A DNA stretch of 64,000 bases from Massilia atriviolacea (GCF_003953935.1 NZ_RXLQ01000007.1:1-64000); one strand, 5' to 3'; positions 8,526 to 17,575 are shown, counted from the first letter of the stretch. Numbers and translations are program-made. The notes: a model not told the origin generated them from the sequence alone.

Positions 8526-9671
8526 ATGAGAAAACTAATTGCCGCACTGGCTGCCAGTGTCCTGGCGCTATCGACCGCCGTTGCGCAAACCATGCCGCCG
8601 CCGACCATCGCGGCGCGCTCCTGGCTGCTGCTCGACGCCACCAGCGGGCAAGTGATCGCCTCGCAGGATCCGAACGCCCGCATCGAACCGGCCTCGCTGA
8701 CCAAGATCATGACGGCCTACCTGACCTTTGCCGCGCTCAAGGAAAAGAAGCTGGCCCTGAACCAGATGATCAACGTCTCGGTCAGGGCCTGGAAAGTCGA
8801 CGCCAGCAGTTCCAAGATGTTCATCGACCCGGCCACGCCGGTCTCGGTGGACGACCTGCTGCACGGCTTGATGGTGCAGTCCGGTAACGACGCCGCCGTG
8901 GCCCTGGCCGAAGCGGTGGCCGGCGACGAAAGCGCCTTCGTGTTCCTGATGAACCGCGAAGCCCAGCGCATGGGCCTGAAAAACACCCGCTTCGCCAACC
9001 CGCACGGCCTGCCGCATCCCGACAACTTTTCCACCGCACACGACCTGTCGGTGCTGGCCGCGCGCGTGATCGCCGACTACCCCGAGTACTACAAGATCGA
9101 CTCGGTCAAGAGCTTCACCTACAACAAGATCACCCAGCCGAACCGCAACCGCCTGCTGTGGCTCGATCCGACGGTGGACGGCATGAAGACCGGCCACACC
9201 GAAGCGGCCGGCTACTGCATGATCGCCTCGGCGCGCCGTCCGAACGGCGCCAGCCAGCGGCGCCTGATTTCGGTGGTGCTCGGCACCAACTCCGACCAGG
9301 CCCGCACGCAGGAAAGCCAGAAGCTGCTGAACTGGGGCTTCCAGAACTTCGACACGGTCAAGCTGTACGCCAAGGGCCAGGCGATCCAGACGCCGGAAGT
9401 GTGGAAAGGCTCGGCCAACACGGTCAAGATCGGCTTCAACAACGACGTGCTGGTGACGGTACCGAAAGGTGTCGCCGGCAAGATGAAACCGGTCCTGGAG
9501 CGCAACGACCCACTGGTCGCCCCGCTCCCGCTCAACAGCAAGGTAGGGACCCTGAAGATGATGGTCGACGGCAAACCGGTCCTCGAGTTGCCGGTGATGG
9601 CGCTGGAAGAGGTGCCGCAAGCCTCGATCTTCGGCCGCGCCTGGGACTCGATGCGCCTCTGGCTCAAATAA
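8526..9671 (+). CDS. D-alanyl-D-alanine carboxypeptidase (PBP5/6 family, low-molecular-weight PBP)
   Basis: A 381-residue periplasmic enzyme that removes the terminal D-Ala from peptidoglycan pentapeptides. It has a signal peptide ending in AVAQ, then all three penicillin-binding motifs: S57-L-T-K60, S119-G-N121 and K221-T-G. The C-terminal PBP5 beta domain is followed by an amphipathic tail (FGRAWDSMRLWLK) suited to membrane attachment. Length fits dacA/dacC of other Proteobacteria; I cannot tell which paralogue it is. Confidence 0.94.
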   Translation: MRKLIAALAASVLALSTAVAQTMPPPTIAARSWLLLDATSGQVIASQDPNARIEPASLTKIMTAYLTFAALKEKKLALNQMINVSVRAWKVDASSSKMFIDPATPVSVDDLLHGLMVQSGNDAAVALAEAVAGDESAFVFLMNREAQRMGLKNTRFANPHGLPHPDNFSTAHDLSVLAARVIADYPEYYKIDSVKSFTYNKITQPNRNRLLWLDPTVDGMKTGHTEAAGYCMIASARRPNGASQRRLISVVLGTNSDQARTQESQKLLNWGFQNFDTVKLYAKGQAIQTPEVWKGSANTVKIGFNNDVLVTVPKGVAGKMKPVLERNDPLVAPLPLNSKVGTLKMMVDGKPVLELPVMALEEVPQASIFGRAWDSMRLWLK

Positions 9672-9766
9672 GCCGCAAAAGTTGCTTCATCACAGTCAGG
9701 CCCCAGCACCGGGGGTCTGACCTCCGACTAGCCAGTACCGCCTACAACCGCGATCAGAACTCCTAC

Positions 9767-9946
9767 AACCGGGGTCAGAGCTTTTATTAGCAACTAGTTG
9801 CTGAACAGACTGATTGCACGGTGAATCCAGCGAAATACTGCGCACTGGCAGCATTCAACGTCGCCAAGTGAATAAACCGTCGTCATAATCGGACGACTAG
9901 CCCCAGGGCAGTATTTTTGTTGCTAATTAAAGCTCTGACCCCGGTT
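9767..9946. mobile_element. 180-bp MITE/REP-like element with 28-bp inverted ends
   Basis: The left end (9767-9794, AACCGGGGTCAGAGC...) and the right end (9919-9946) are inverted repeats that match at 27 of 28 positions. A perfect 14-bp palindrome (AGCAACTAGTTGCT) lies at 9789-9802, and a second inner inverted pair (AAATACTGC near 9833, its complement near 9908) makes a nested hairpin likely. It has no coding capacity. The GGGGTCAGAGC core resembles repeats dispersed through related genomes and linked to REP-associated transposases (from memory). It fills most of the 306-base gap after the carboxypeptidase; partial copies of CCTACAACCG lie just left of it. Confidence 0.65.
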
Positions 9947-9977
9947 AGGACATGTTTTTAATAGAAGAAAGAAAACG

Positions 9978-10904
9978 ATGACTGCTGCCTTGCCCGCCGA
10001 TCTGTTTTGCCCGCGCGCCCATACCCGTGCGCAGGGACCCGCCCTGTCGCGCATCGTGGCCGGGATGTGGCGCATGGGGGAGTGGGGCATGTCCGCCGAG
10101 CAGCGCGTCGCGTTCATCGAGCAGTGCCTCGCGCTCGGTGTCACCAGCTTCGACCATGCCGATATCTACGGCAATTACGGGGTCGAGGGCTTGTTCGGCG
10201 ATGCCCTGCGCCTGCAACCCTCGCTGCGCGATCGCATCGAACTGGTCAGCAAGTGCGGGATCAAGCTGGTCTCGCCGCAACGCCCGCAACATGCGATCCA
10301 GCACTACGATACCAGCGCCGCCCACATCGTCGCCTCGGTCGAGGAATCGCTGCGCCAGCTGCACACCGACCGCCTCGACCTGCTGCTGATCCACCGTCCC
10401 GATCCGCTGATGGAGTTCGACGAGATCGCCGCCGCCTTCGCCAGCCTGCGCCAGGCCGGCAAGGTGCTGCATGTCGGGGTGTCGAATTTTTCGCGCCACC
10501 AGTTCGAGTCGCTCAACCGCCGCATCGCCCTGGCCACCAACCAGGTCGAGTTCTCGCCGCTGCACACGGCGCCGATGTTCGACGACACCTTCGACGGCCT
10601 GCAAGACCTCGGCGTGGCGCCGATGATCTGGTCGCCGCTGGCCGGCGGACGCCTGTTCGCCAGCAGCGACGACCATGCCGACCGCCTGCGCCTGGTGATC
10701 AAGGGGATCGCCGACGAGCTGAACCAGCCGTTCGCCAGCGTGGTCTTCGCCTGGATCATGCAGTTGCCATGCCGCCCCCTTCCGCTGACCGGCAGCGGCC
10801 GCATCGAAGCCATCGCCGTGGCCGTGGCCGGCACGCGCTTCACACTCAGCCGCAGCGACTGGTTTACCATCCTGCGCGCCGCGCGCGGGCACGAAGTCGC
10901 CTAG
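9978..10904 (+). CDS. Aldo/keto reductase (YdhF-like)
   Basis: A 308-residue NAD(P)H-dependent oxidoreductase with a TIM-barrel fold. The catalytic tetrad is visible: Asp and Tyr in FDHADIYGNYG, Lys in LVSKCGIK and His in LLLIHRPD. The substrate is unknown; family members reduce aldehydes and ketones. The next gene, a CsoR/FrmR-like regulator, starts only 17 bases after its stop, which suggests co-transcription and perhaps aldehyde-linked control. Confidence 0.92.
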   Translation: MTAALPADLFCPRAHTRAQGPALSRIVAGMWRMGEWGMSAEQRVAFIEQCLALGVTSFDHADIYGNYGVEGLFGDALRLQPSLRDRIELVSKCGIKLVSPQRPQHAIQHYDTSAAHIVASVEESLRQLHTDRLDLLLIHRPDPLMEFDEIAAAFASLRQAGKVLHVGVSNFSRHQFESLNRRIALATNQVEFSPLHTAPMFDDTFDGLQDLGVAPMIWSPLAGGRLFASSDDHADRLRLVIKGIADELNQPFASVVFAWIMQLPCRPLPLTGSGRIEAIAVAVAGTRFTLSRSDWFTILRAARGHEVA

Positions 10905-10921
10905 GCAAGGCGGGCGCGGAC

Positions 10922-11221
10922 ATGTCGGACATCGTCGAAAGCAGCGCCCTCGGCGCCATGCAAAAGAAAGACTTGCTGCACCGCCTGGCGCGCATCGAGG
11001 GCCAGTTGCGCGGGGTCCAGAAGCTGGTCGCGCTGGCGGCCACGCCGGCCGACTGCGATGCCGTGGCCCAGCAGATGGCGGCGGCGCGCAAGGCGCTCGA
11101 CCGCTCTTTCGTCCAGTTGCTCACCAATACCATGCAAACCCAGAGCGCCAACGCGGCGACCCTGGCCGAGGCGCAGGCGGCCGCCGCCAGGCTGGCCGCC
11201 ATGCTCGATAAATTCGCGTAG
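10922..11221 (+). CDS. CsoR/RcnR/FrmR-family (DUF156) transcriptional regulator lacking metal ligands
   Basis: A 99-residue all-helical DNA-binding protein. The family core RLARIEGQLRGVQKLV is clear. Cys45 lines up with the first conserved cysteine of the family. The following His and second Cys that complete the metal site in CsoR are not present (the helix reads SFVQLLTNTM). That leaves a one-cysteine sensor, as in formaldehyde-responsive FrmR, though Pro2 of FrmR is also absent here. It is probably co-transcribed with the aldo/keto reductase. Confidence 0.85.
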   Translation: MSDIVESSALGAMQKKDLLHRLARIEGQLRGVQKLVALAATPADCDAVAQQMAAARKALDRSFVQLLTNTMQTQSANAATLAEAQAAAARLAAMLDKFA

Positions 11222-11227
11222 CCGTCC

Positions 11228-12025
11228 CTAGTCTTCGTACACCGCCGGCGCCGGCACGCCGCGCCAGCCGAGTTGCCATGCGATATTGAGCAACAGGGTG
11301 AAGCTGATGTACAGCACGAAAAACAGCACGAAGAAGCGCGTCTGCAGCCAGGCCAGCAGCGCCAGCCCGACCCCGATCACGAGGAACAGCCCCAGGCTTT
11401 TCGGCTGCTTGGAGCTGGGAAAGCGCACGGTCGAGACCATCAGCGTGCCCACGCCCACCATCAGGGCCATCACCAGGTAGCCCTGCAGGGCGGTGGTCAG
11501 CGGCGCCGGCCAGGCCACCACGACGGCGGCCACGCAGGCCGCGCCGGCCGTGATCGGCATGCCGACGAAGTAGCGCGGATCGGTCCGCCCCACGTTGACG
11601 TTGAAACGGGCCAGGCGCAGCGCGCCGCAGGCGACGAACACGAAACAGGCCAGGCCGCCGGCGCGCAGCAGGGTCGGATGGTCGACTCCGAGTTGCACGA
11701 AACCGTAGCAGTACAGCAGCATCGCCGGGGCGCAGCCGAAGTTCATGACGTCGGCGATCGAGTCGAGCTGCATGCCGAATTCGGACGAGGTATTGGTGGC
11801 GCGCGCGACAAAGCCGTCGAGCGCGTCGAACACGCCGGCCAGCACCAGCAGGATGGCCGACATGCGGTAGTCGGCGGCCAGGCCGACGTGGGCATTGTCG
11901 ACCGACATGACAATGCTGCCGAAGCCGCAGGCGATCGATAGCAGCGTGACAAAGCTCGGCAGGGCAAACTTGGCGCGCGCGAGGCGCTGCTGGCGGGTGG
12001 GTTTCAAGTGGTTTCGCAATCGCAT
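11228..12025 (-). CDS. pssA: CDP-diacylglycerol-serine O-phosphatidyltransferase
   Basis: A 265-residue integral membrane enzyme making phosphatidylserine, the precursor of phosphatidylethanolamine. The CDP-alcohol phosphotransferase motif is intact: D-A-L-D-G-F-V-A-R, then eight residues, G, M-Q-L-D-S-I-A-D. About eight hydrophobic segments are present. The open frame extends upstream to 12106, but the ATG at 12025 (MRLRNHLKP) gives the usual start with a basic N-terminus. It is convergent with the CsoR-like gene, six bases away. Confidence 0.92.
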   Translation of the reverse strand: MRLRNHLKPTRQQRLARAKFALPSFVTLLSIACGFGSIVMSVDNAHVGLAADYRMSAILLVLAGVFDALDGFVARATNTSSEFGMQLDSIADVMNFGCAPAMLLYCYGFVQLGVDHPTLLRAGGLACFVFVACGALRLARFNVNVGRTDPRYFVGMPITAGAACVAAVVVAWPAPLTTALQGYLVMALMVGVGTLMVSTVRFPSSKQPKSLGLFLVIGVGLALLAWLQTRFFVLFFVLYISFTLLLNIAWQLGWRGVPAPAVYED

Positions 12026-12156
12026 CAAAGAGGGTGTTGGTATTTTACAGCGTGATCCTGTCTGCGCCAGATCAATCCCGGGCAAACAAATCTCACCGAT
12101 TTTCAAATTCCCCTAGAATCGATTCTCAGGGAATTTTTCTGCACGGAGAGCTCGGT

Positions 12157-13104
12157 ATGAACGGATTTCAACGCTCCAGCATGGCCGCCGGTCTGGCATG
12201 CGCGCTGTTGCTGTCCGCCTGCGGCGGCGACAACGACACGCGCACCACCTCGCCCCAGAGCAATGCATCGGCCGCGCTGGCCCAGATAGCGGGCGCGCCC
12301 CTCGCGACCAACCAAACCGCCATCGACGGCTTGAACTGGATTAATTTTCGCCGTACCCAGATCGGCCTTCCCGCACTGGCGCGCAACGTCAGCATCGACC
12401 GCGCCGCCCAGGGCCATTCCGACTACCAGAAGAACAATAACAAGGTGACCCACGACCAGGTCAGCGGCGCCGCCGGCTTTACCGGCGCGCAGCTGATCGA
12501 CCGCCTGAACGAGGCCGGCTACGTGTTCGCGCCGACCGAGCGCGCGTATGGCGAGGTGATTTCGGCCACCTCGAACGCGTCCGGCTTTTACATGGCGGAA
12601 GAATTGATCACGGCGATCTATCACCGCTTTGTGATGTTCGAGCCCAAGTTCAAGGAAATCGGGACCGGCGCGGCGGCCAATGCGAGCGGCTACATCTACT
12701 TTACCAGCAACTTTACCGCCAATAACGGCTATGGCCCGGGCATGGGAAGCGGCAAGATCGCCACCTGGCCGGGCGATGGCCAGACCGGCGTGACGCCCAA
12801 TTTTTTCAGCAACTATGAAGAACCGGACCCGGTCGAGAACCTGAACGAAGTCGGTTATCCGATCAGCGTGCACGCCGACCTCGACGCCGCGCTGACGGTG
12901 GAAAGCTTCACCGTGCGCCCGCGCGGCGGCGCGCCGCTCGCCGTCAAGCTGCTCAAGCTCGGCGTCGACAGCCATACGCCCAAGTCGGCGGCAGCCATCA
13001 TACCGCTCGGCGTGCTGGCCGCGCGCACCGTCTACGACGTGCGTTTTTCGGGCACCATCGACAATACGCCGATCACGAAAAACTGGTCTTTTACCAGCAA
13101 ATAG
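12157..13104 (+). CDS. CAP-domain (SCP/PR-1-like) lipoprotein
   Basis: A 315-residue lipoprotein. The start MNGFQRSS is chosen because GGAGAG lies upstream and a signal peptide with lipobox LLLSAC follows directly; the frame is open further upstream but without such features. The CAP domain spans about residues 55-210 with the expected His (AQGHSDYQ), Glu (AYGEVIS) and second His (IYHRFV). The C-terminal 90 residues form a separate beta-rich segment. Bacterial CAP-domain proteins are exported; their activity is mostly unknown. Confidence 0.88.
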   Translation: MNGFQRSSMAAGLACALLLSACGGDNDTRTTSPQSNASAALAQIAGAPLATNQTAIDGLNWINFRRTQIGLPALARNVSIDRAAQGHSDYQKNNNKVTHDQVSGAAGFTGAQLIDRLNEAGYVFAPTERAYGEVISATSNASGFYMAEELITAIYHRFVMFEPKFKEIGTGAAANASGYIYFTSNFTANNGYGPGMGSGKIATWPGDGQTGVTPNFFSNYEEPDPVENLNEVGYPISVHADLDAALTVESFTVRPRGGAPLAVKLLKLGVDSHTPKSAAAIIPLGVLAARTVYDVRFSGTIDNTPITKNWSFTSK

Positions 13105-13160
13105 GCTGCGATCGCTGCGGTTTCGGATGCAAAGTCTGCTATCTTTGTACTCTCCAGCTC

Positions 13161-13811
13161 ATGAATACCGCCCCCGCCATGCTACCGAGAGACCCGCCGC
13201 CCGCCGCCATCGCCCTGCGCGCCGACGCCGCCACGCGCGAGGCGATCGACATGGCGGACGGCATCGACCGCATCATGGGCGACCGCGAGCTGTACGCGCG
13301 CATGCTCAAGCGCTTTCGCAGCGACTATGCGCATGGCGCTCTGCCGATCGGCGCGGCCCTGGCCGACGGCGATGCGGTCCTGGCGCACCGCCTGGCCCAT
13401 ACCCTGAAAGGCGCGGCCGGCATGATCGGCGCGCATCGCCTGCACCGCCACGCCTGCGCGCTGGAACTGGCGATCCGCACCGATCCTCCCGCCCAGCAGG
13501 CGGCGCTGGCGGCGCTCGCCGTTCCCTTCGACGAGGTCTTGCACCTGCTCGACCAGGTGCTGGCGGGCCGCGCGCCCGAGGGGTGTGCGCTGGAGATGCC
13601 GCAGCGCTCCCTGATGCAGGATCCGGCCTTGCTGGCGCGGCTGGTGCAATTGCTGATCGACGCCGATGGCGCGGCGGTCGACCTGCTGGAAGAGTCGGGA
13701 GCGAGCCTGCGCGTGATCCTGGGCGAGGCCAGGCTGGCGCGGGTCGCAAAGGCGGTGAATGACTTCGATTTCGATGGCGCCCTGCATGCGCTCAGGCAAT
13801 CGGGGGCCTGA
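13161..13811 (+). CDS. Histidine phosphotransfer (Hpt) domain protein
   Basis: A 216-residue cytosolic protein with an Hpt four-helix bundle at about residues 30-125. The phosphoacceptor is His80 in RLAHTLKGAAGMIG, the standard HxLKG motif. The remaining 90 residues show no motif I recognise. No histidine kinase or receiver is adjacent, so it would act in trans with a partner elsewhere, possibly the phosphorelay cluster at 54-58 kb. Confidence 0.88.
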   Translation: MNTAPAMLPRDPPPAAIALRADAATREAIDMADGIDRIMGDRELYARMLKRFRSDYAHGALPIGAALADGDAVLAHRLAHTLKGAAGMIGAHRLHRHACALELAIRTDPPAQQAALAALAVPFDEVLHLLDQVLAGRAPEGCALEMPQRSLMQDPALLARLVQLLIDADGAAVDLLEESGASLRVILGEARLARVAKAVNDFDFDGALHALRQSGA

Positions 13812-13825
13812 GCCGGACCAGCGCT

Positions 13826-14032
13826 TCAGCGCGTGTATTCGGCTTCCTCGTCGAAGGCGTCGGCGCACTCCTTGCCGCAGAAGCGCTTGACGCTGTCGAG
13901 CGGCTTTTCGCAGTACCAGCACGAACCCTTGGGCGGCAGGGCCTGGCGCGGCCGCACCGGGGCCGACGGGGCCGCGGACGGGAGTGCGGTCTCCGCATCC
14001 TTTTCCGGAAAACTTTCCTCTATCGTCCCCAC
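13826..14032 (-). CDS. Small zinc-finger-like protein of unknown function
   Basis: A 68-residue protein with a disordered Pro/Ala-rich N-terminal half and a C-terminal treble-clef-like pattern: CWYC, then FCGKEC and an acidic helix (ADAFDEEAE). The C-x2-C...C-x3-C spacing suggests one zinc ion. Similar short proteins are frequent in Oxalobacteraceae as far as I recall, with no assigned role. It lies convergent with the Hpt gene, 14 bases away. Confidence 0.7.
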   Translation of the reverse strand: MGTIEESFPEKDAETALPSAAPSAPVRPRQALPPKGSCWYCEKPLDSVKRFCGKECADAFDEEAEYTR

Positions 14033-14305
14033 AAGTCACCCCCAGAATGGCAGTCCAACGAATTCTCAAAGCAAGATTACTGTAGCGGAATACTTCGGAC
14101 ATGAGAATTCGCAAGTCCTGCGGCATTCGGTGAAACGGTCACGATCCATCCCAAGTTTGCACGCAATATGCGGCTGCCGCAATCAAGGGAAAACACACTT
14201 TCGTTGCGACGCAACAACCACGGAAATACCCGACAGTGCGTAAAAACGAGGCACTGCCATGCGGGCCAGGCGTGGCTGCACGGAAACAGGTGAAGCGGCG
14301 GGGAT

Positions 14306-14857
14306 TTACTTGACCGGCTCGACCGTGACGACCAGGGACGAGGGCGTGGTATGGATGCGGGTCGGCACGAATTGCACACCGGCATAGCGCAAGTCCTCGG
14401 GGCGGAAGCGGTAGACCGCCACATCGGCGGCGACCTTGTTCATCAGCACGTTGGCGGCGGCCGCGAGCTGGCGCTGGCGCGCCGCGTCGATGCCGTCGAT
14501 GGCGAAGCGGTCCACGCGCGGCTCGGCCATCAGCACGGCGTTGCGCGCCGCATCGATGAAGGGCCGGCCGGACATGGCCAGGCTGCCGCGCCAGGCCTGG
14601 CGCGCGAAGGGCGACGAGAGCGCCGCGTCCAGGGTGACGCCGACGCGGCCGTTGCCGGCGGCCAGCGACAGTTGCGGGCGATTGAGCTCGATGTCGATCA
14701 CTTCCAGCGCCCGGTTGGTGATGGGGAAGCGCCGGTCCATGCCGGCTTGCAATTTTGCCAGCGGCAATTCGATCTGGCGCGGACCGATCACGCTGGCGCA
14801 GGAAGCCAGCAAGCCAGCCAGCGCCAGCAGGGTGCAGCTGCGGAACGGGTTGTTCAT
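14306..14857 (-). CDS. DUF1439-family lipoprotein
   Basis: A 183-residue protein with a short signal peptide and lipobox LLASC. The mature part has the DUF1439 pattern (LPLAKLQAGMDRRFPITNR and a terminal beta strand VVTVEPV), as in E. coli YceB. Proteins of this family look like small lipid-binding or periplasmic scaffold folds, but no activity is proven. The 273 bases upstream of the 68-residue gene (14033-14305) hold nothing I can assign. Confidence 0.85.
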   Translation of the reverse strand: MNNPFRSCTLLALAGLLASCASVIGPRQIELPLAKLQAGMDRRFPITNRALEVIDIELNRPQLSLAAGNGRVGVTLDAALSSPFARQAWRGSLAMSGRPFIDAARNAVLMAEPRVDRFAIDGIDAARQRQLAAAANVLMNKVAADVAVYRFRPEDLRYAGVQFVPTRIHTTPSSLVVTVEPVK

Positions 14858-14905
14858 GGGGCGAAGGCTAGCACGATTCGGGCGCGGCGGGCGCTTGCAC
14901 GAGCG

Positions 14906-16210
14906 TCAGCGGCCGGCATCGGCGCCGCAGCCCTGCGCCCGCGCCAGCAGCAGCGCCCGTTCGCGCAGGTTGTTGGTCAGCGCCGCGGCCTGTTCGAACT
15001 CGGCGCGCGCCTCGTCCATCCGTCCCAGGCGCGCCAGCAAGTCGCCGCGCACGCTGGGCAGCAGATGATAGTTGCGCAGCGCGTCGCTGGCGATCAGGAC
15101 GTCGACCAGTTCCAGCCCGACTGCCGGTCCGTACGCCATCCCCAGCACCACCGCGCGGTTCAGTTCCACCACCGGCGAGGGCATCAGTTGCGCCAGCGCA
15201 TCGTACAGCGCGGCGATGCGCTGCCAGTCGGTCTGTTCGGGCGTGAGGGCGCGCGCGTGACAGGCGGCAATCGCCGCCTGCAGCGCATACGGCCCGTACT
15301 CGCCCAGCCGCCCGGCCCGCTCCAGCGCCGCCAGCCCGCGCCGGATCAGCAACTGGTCCCAGCGGCTGCGGTCCTGGTCGAGCAGCAACACCGGCTCGCC
15401 CTGCGCCCCCAGGCGGGCACGGGCGCGCGAGGACTGGATTTCCATCAGCGCCACCAGGCCGTGCACCTCGGGTTCGCCGGGCAATAATCCGGCCAGGATG
15501 CGGCCCAGCCGCAAGGCTTCCTCGCACAGCTTGGGCCGCATCCAGTCGCCGCCGGCGCTGGCCGAATAGCCTTCGTTGTAAATCAGGTAGATCACTTGCA
15601 GCACCGATGCCAGGCGCGCCACCAGCTGGTCGGCGCGCGGCACCTCGAACGGCACGCGCGCTTCGGCCAGGCTGCGCTTGGCGCGCACGATGCGCTGCGC
15701 CACGGTCGCTTCGGACACCAGGAAGGCATGGGCGATTTCATCGGTGCTCAGCCCGCCCAGCAGGCGCAGGGTGAGCGCCACCCGCGCCTCGGTCGACAGT
15801 ACCGGATGGCAGGAAATGAAGATCAGGCGCAGCAGGTCGTCGCCGATATCGTCGTCCAGCGCGGCGTCGGGAACGGGCGCGGCATCCTGCAGCAGGGTTT
15901 CGATTTCGTAGGTGAGTTCGGCTTCCTTGTTGCGCTGCAAGGCGGCATGGCGCAAGTGGTCGAGCGCGCGGTTCCTGGCGACCGTCATCAGCCAGGCGGC
16001 CGGATTGTCGGGAATGCCCGCCTCGGGCCAGCGCTCCAGCGCGCTGACCAGGGCATCCTGCGCCAGTTCCTCGGCCAGGCCGACGTTGCGCAGCATGCGC
16101 GCCAGCGCCCCGATGATGCGCGCCGATTCGATGCGCCAGACCCCGTCGAGCACGCGCGCGGTGGCCTGTTTGCTGTCGCCGGTCCGCTCTGGCGGCATCT
16201 CCTGGCGCAT
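14906..16210 (-). CDS. ECF RNA polymerase sigma factor, ECF42/SigJ-like, with long C-terminal extension
   Basis: A 434-residue sigma factor, about twice the usual ECF length. Region 2 (LAEELAQDALVSALERWP) and region 4 (LRLLGGLSTDEIAHAFLVSEATVAQRIVRAKRSLAEA) lie in the first 185 residues. The remaining part is a helical TPR-like extension. This architecture and the adjacent YCII/DGPF genes are the known signature of ECF42, where the extension is thought to control activity in place of an anti-sigma factor. Its ATG is three bases from the stop of the tandem YCII gene, so it is the distal gene of the cluster. Confidence 0.92.
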   Translation of the reverse strand: MRQEMPPERTGDSKQATARVLDGVWRIESARIIGALARMLRNVGLAEELAQDALVSALERWPEAGIPDNPAAWLMTVARNRALDHLRHAALQRNKEAELTYEIETLLQDAAPVPDAALDDDIGDDLLRLIFISCHPVLSTEARVALTLRLLGGLSTDEIAHAFLVSEATVAQRIVRAKRSLAEARVPFEVPRADQLVARLASVLQVIYLIYNEGYSASAGGDWMRPKLCEEALRLGRILAGLLPGEPEVHGLVALMEIQSSRARARLGAQGEPVLLLDQDRSRWDQLLIRRGLAALERAGRLGEYGPYALQAAIAACHARALTPEQTDWQRIAALYDALAQLMPSPVVELNRAVVLGMAYGPAVGLELVDVLIASDALRNYHLLPSVRGDLLARLGRMDEARAEFEQAAALTNNLRERALLLARAQGCGADAGR

Positions 16211-16213
16211 GCG

Positions 16214-17062
16214 CTAGCGCGCGTCCGGCGCGCCGCTGGCCGGCTGGGTGCGCATGGGCTGCGCGGACCCGAGCGCATCGGTTTCGGCCGTTTCGGCTGC
16301 TTCCGCCGATTCAGCCGATTCGGCCGCTTCGGCCAGCTGGCGGATTTCCACCTCGACCGGGGGACCGTCCGGATAGGGATTGCGTTTGGCCCAGGCGATG
16401 GCGTGCGCCAGCGACGGCGCGCGGATCAGCCAGTAGCCGGCGATCATTTCCTTGATCTCGGTAAATGGGCCGTCGACCACCGTCAGCTTGCCCGAGGCCA
16501 GCCTGACGCGCGCGCCGAACGCGCTCGCGCGCAGTCCGTCGGCGCCCAGCAGCACGCCCGCGCGCGCCTCGGCCGCATTGTGGGCGTCGAGCGCGTCGAG
16601 GCGCTCGCGGGCGACCGCGGCTTCGTCTTCCAGCGCGCGGTTGGAACGCAGCAGGATGGCGAAACGCTGTCCCTCGGCATCGGGCCCGGCGGCGGCGTGG
16701 ACGTCGACGCAGCCGCCCGGGCAGCCGCTCAGCCGTACCTCGACCTCGGCCGGCCCGCCATCCCCGGGCGGCCAGCGCGCCGCCCAGTCCAGCGCCGCTT
16801 CTCTGGAGGCGACGTCGATCACGGCGAAGCCGGCGATCAGTTCTTGCGTGCGGGGAAAGGGGCCGTCGAGCACGGCGGCGCGCCCATCGGCCAGCGACAG
16901 GCGCACGCCGCTGGCGCTGGGGAGGAAGTGCTCGCAGCCGTGCAGGATCCCGGCCTCGGCCATCTGGCGGGTGTAGGCGGCCAGCGCCGCGCGCGCGGCG
17001 GCCGACGGCGGCTGGCCGGCCTCGAGAGCCGGGTCGGATCGCCGCAAGAGCATGTAGCGCAT
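16214..17062 (-). CDS. Fused double YCII/DGPF-domain protein
   Basis: A 282-residue protein with two YCII-like domains in one chain. Domain one (about 1-115) has the hallmark VLDGPFPRTQELIAGFAVI; domain two (about 130-240) has VVDGPFTEIKEMIAGYWLI. An Ala/Glu-rich tail (EAAESAESAEAAETAET) ends the chain. Single DGPF proteins are normally about 120 residues, so this looks like gene duplication and fusion. The ATG at 17062 (MRYMLL) is the homologous start; the frame is open to 17287 without support. It probably belongs to the ECF42 regulon. Confidence 0.88.
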   Translation of the reverse strand: MRYMLLRRSDPALEAGQPPSAAARAALAAYTRQMAEAGILHGCEHFLPSASGVRLSLADGRAAVLDGPFPRTQELIAGFAVIDVASREAALDWAARWPPGDGGPAEVEVRLSGCPGGCVDVHAAAGPDAEGQRFAILLRSNRALEDEAAVARERLDALDAHNAAEARAGVLLGADGLRASAFGARVRLASGKLTVVDGPFTEIKEMIAGYWLIRAPSLAHAIAWAKRNPYPDGPPVEVEIRQLAEAAESAESAEAAETAETDALGSAQPMRTQPASGAPDAR

Positions 17063-17110
17063 GGTGTTCTCCAGGTTGGGCGCAGTGGACGGAAGGTGGG
17101 CGACGCCGTT

Positions 17111-17136
17111 CCCGCCCGGCCGGGCGGCCGGGCGGG
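17111..17136. repeat. G+C-only hairpin between the YCII genes
   Basis: CCCGCCCGG (17111-17119) pairs perfectly with CCGGGCGGG (17128-17136) across an eight-base loop. There is no T-run on either side, so it may attenuate or stabilise the message rather than terminate it. Confidence 0.5.
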
Positions 17137-17148
17137 AGCGGCCCGGGC

Positions 17149-17562
17149 CTACATCTGTGCGCGCAGGCGCTTTTCCTGCTCGCGCAATTCCGGCGTGAAT
17201 TCGGCGCCGAAATCGTCGTCGTCCAGCACTTGCCGGATTTCGATCTCGGTGTCGCTTTCCATCGGATTCGGACAGCGCTTGACCCACTCGATCGCTTCTT
17301 CCTTCGACTTTACCTGAATCAGCCAGAAGCCGGCAATCAACTCCTTGGTTTCGGCAAACGGACCGTCGATCACGGTGCGCTTGCTGCCGGAGAACCGGAC
17401 GCGCGCGCCGCGCGAACTCGGATGCAGGCCTTCGCCGGCGAGCATCACCCCGGCCTTGACCAGGTCTTCGTTGAATTTGCCCATTTCAGTCAGCAACTGT
17501 TCGCTGGGCATTTTTCCAGCTTCGGACTCGGCATTGGCTTTGACGATGATCATGAATTTCAT
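17149..17562 (-). CDS. YCII/DGPF-domain protein
   Basis: A 137-residue protein with the diagnostic VIDGPFAETKELIAGFWLI segment and the MKFMIIVKANAESEAGKMP start typical of the family. DGPF proteins co-occur with ECF42 sigma factors; their role is unknown, possibly detoxification, as judged from their fold relation to muconolactone isomerase-like ferredoxin folds. It is transcribed with the fused YCII gene and the sigma factor downstream and the VOC gene 13 bases upstream. Confidence 0.92.
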   Translation of the reverse strand: MKFMIIVKANAESEAGKMPSEQLLTEMGKFNEDLVKAGVMLAGEGLHPSSRGARVRFSGSKRTVIDGPFAETKELIAGFWLIQVKSKEEAIEWVKRCPNPMESDTEIEIRQVLDDDDFGAEFTPELREQEKRLRAQM

Positions 17563-17575
17563 GGCGGGTCTCCTC

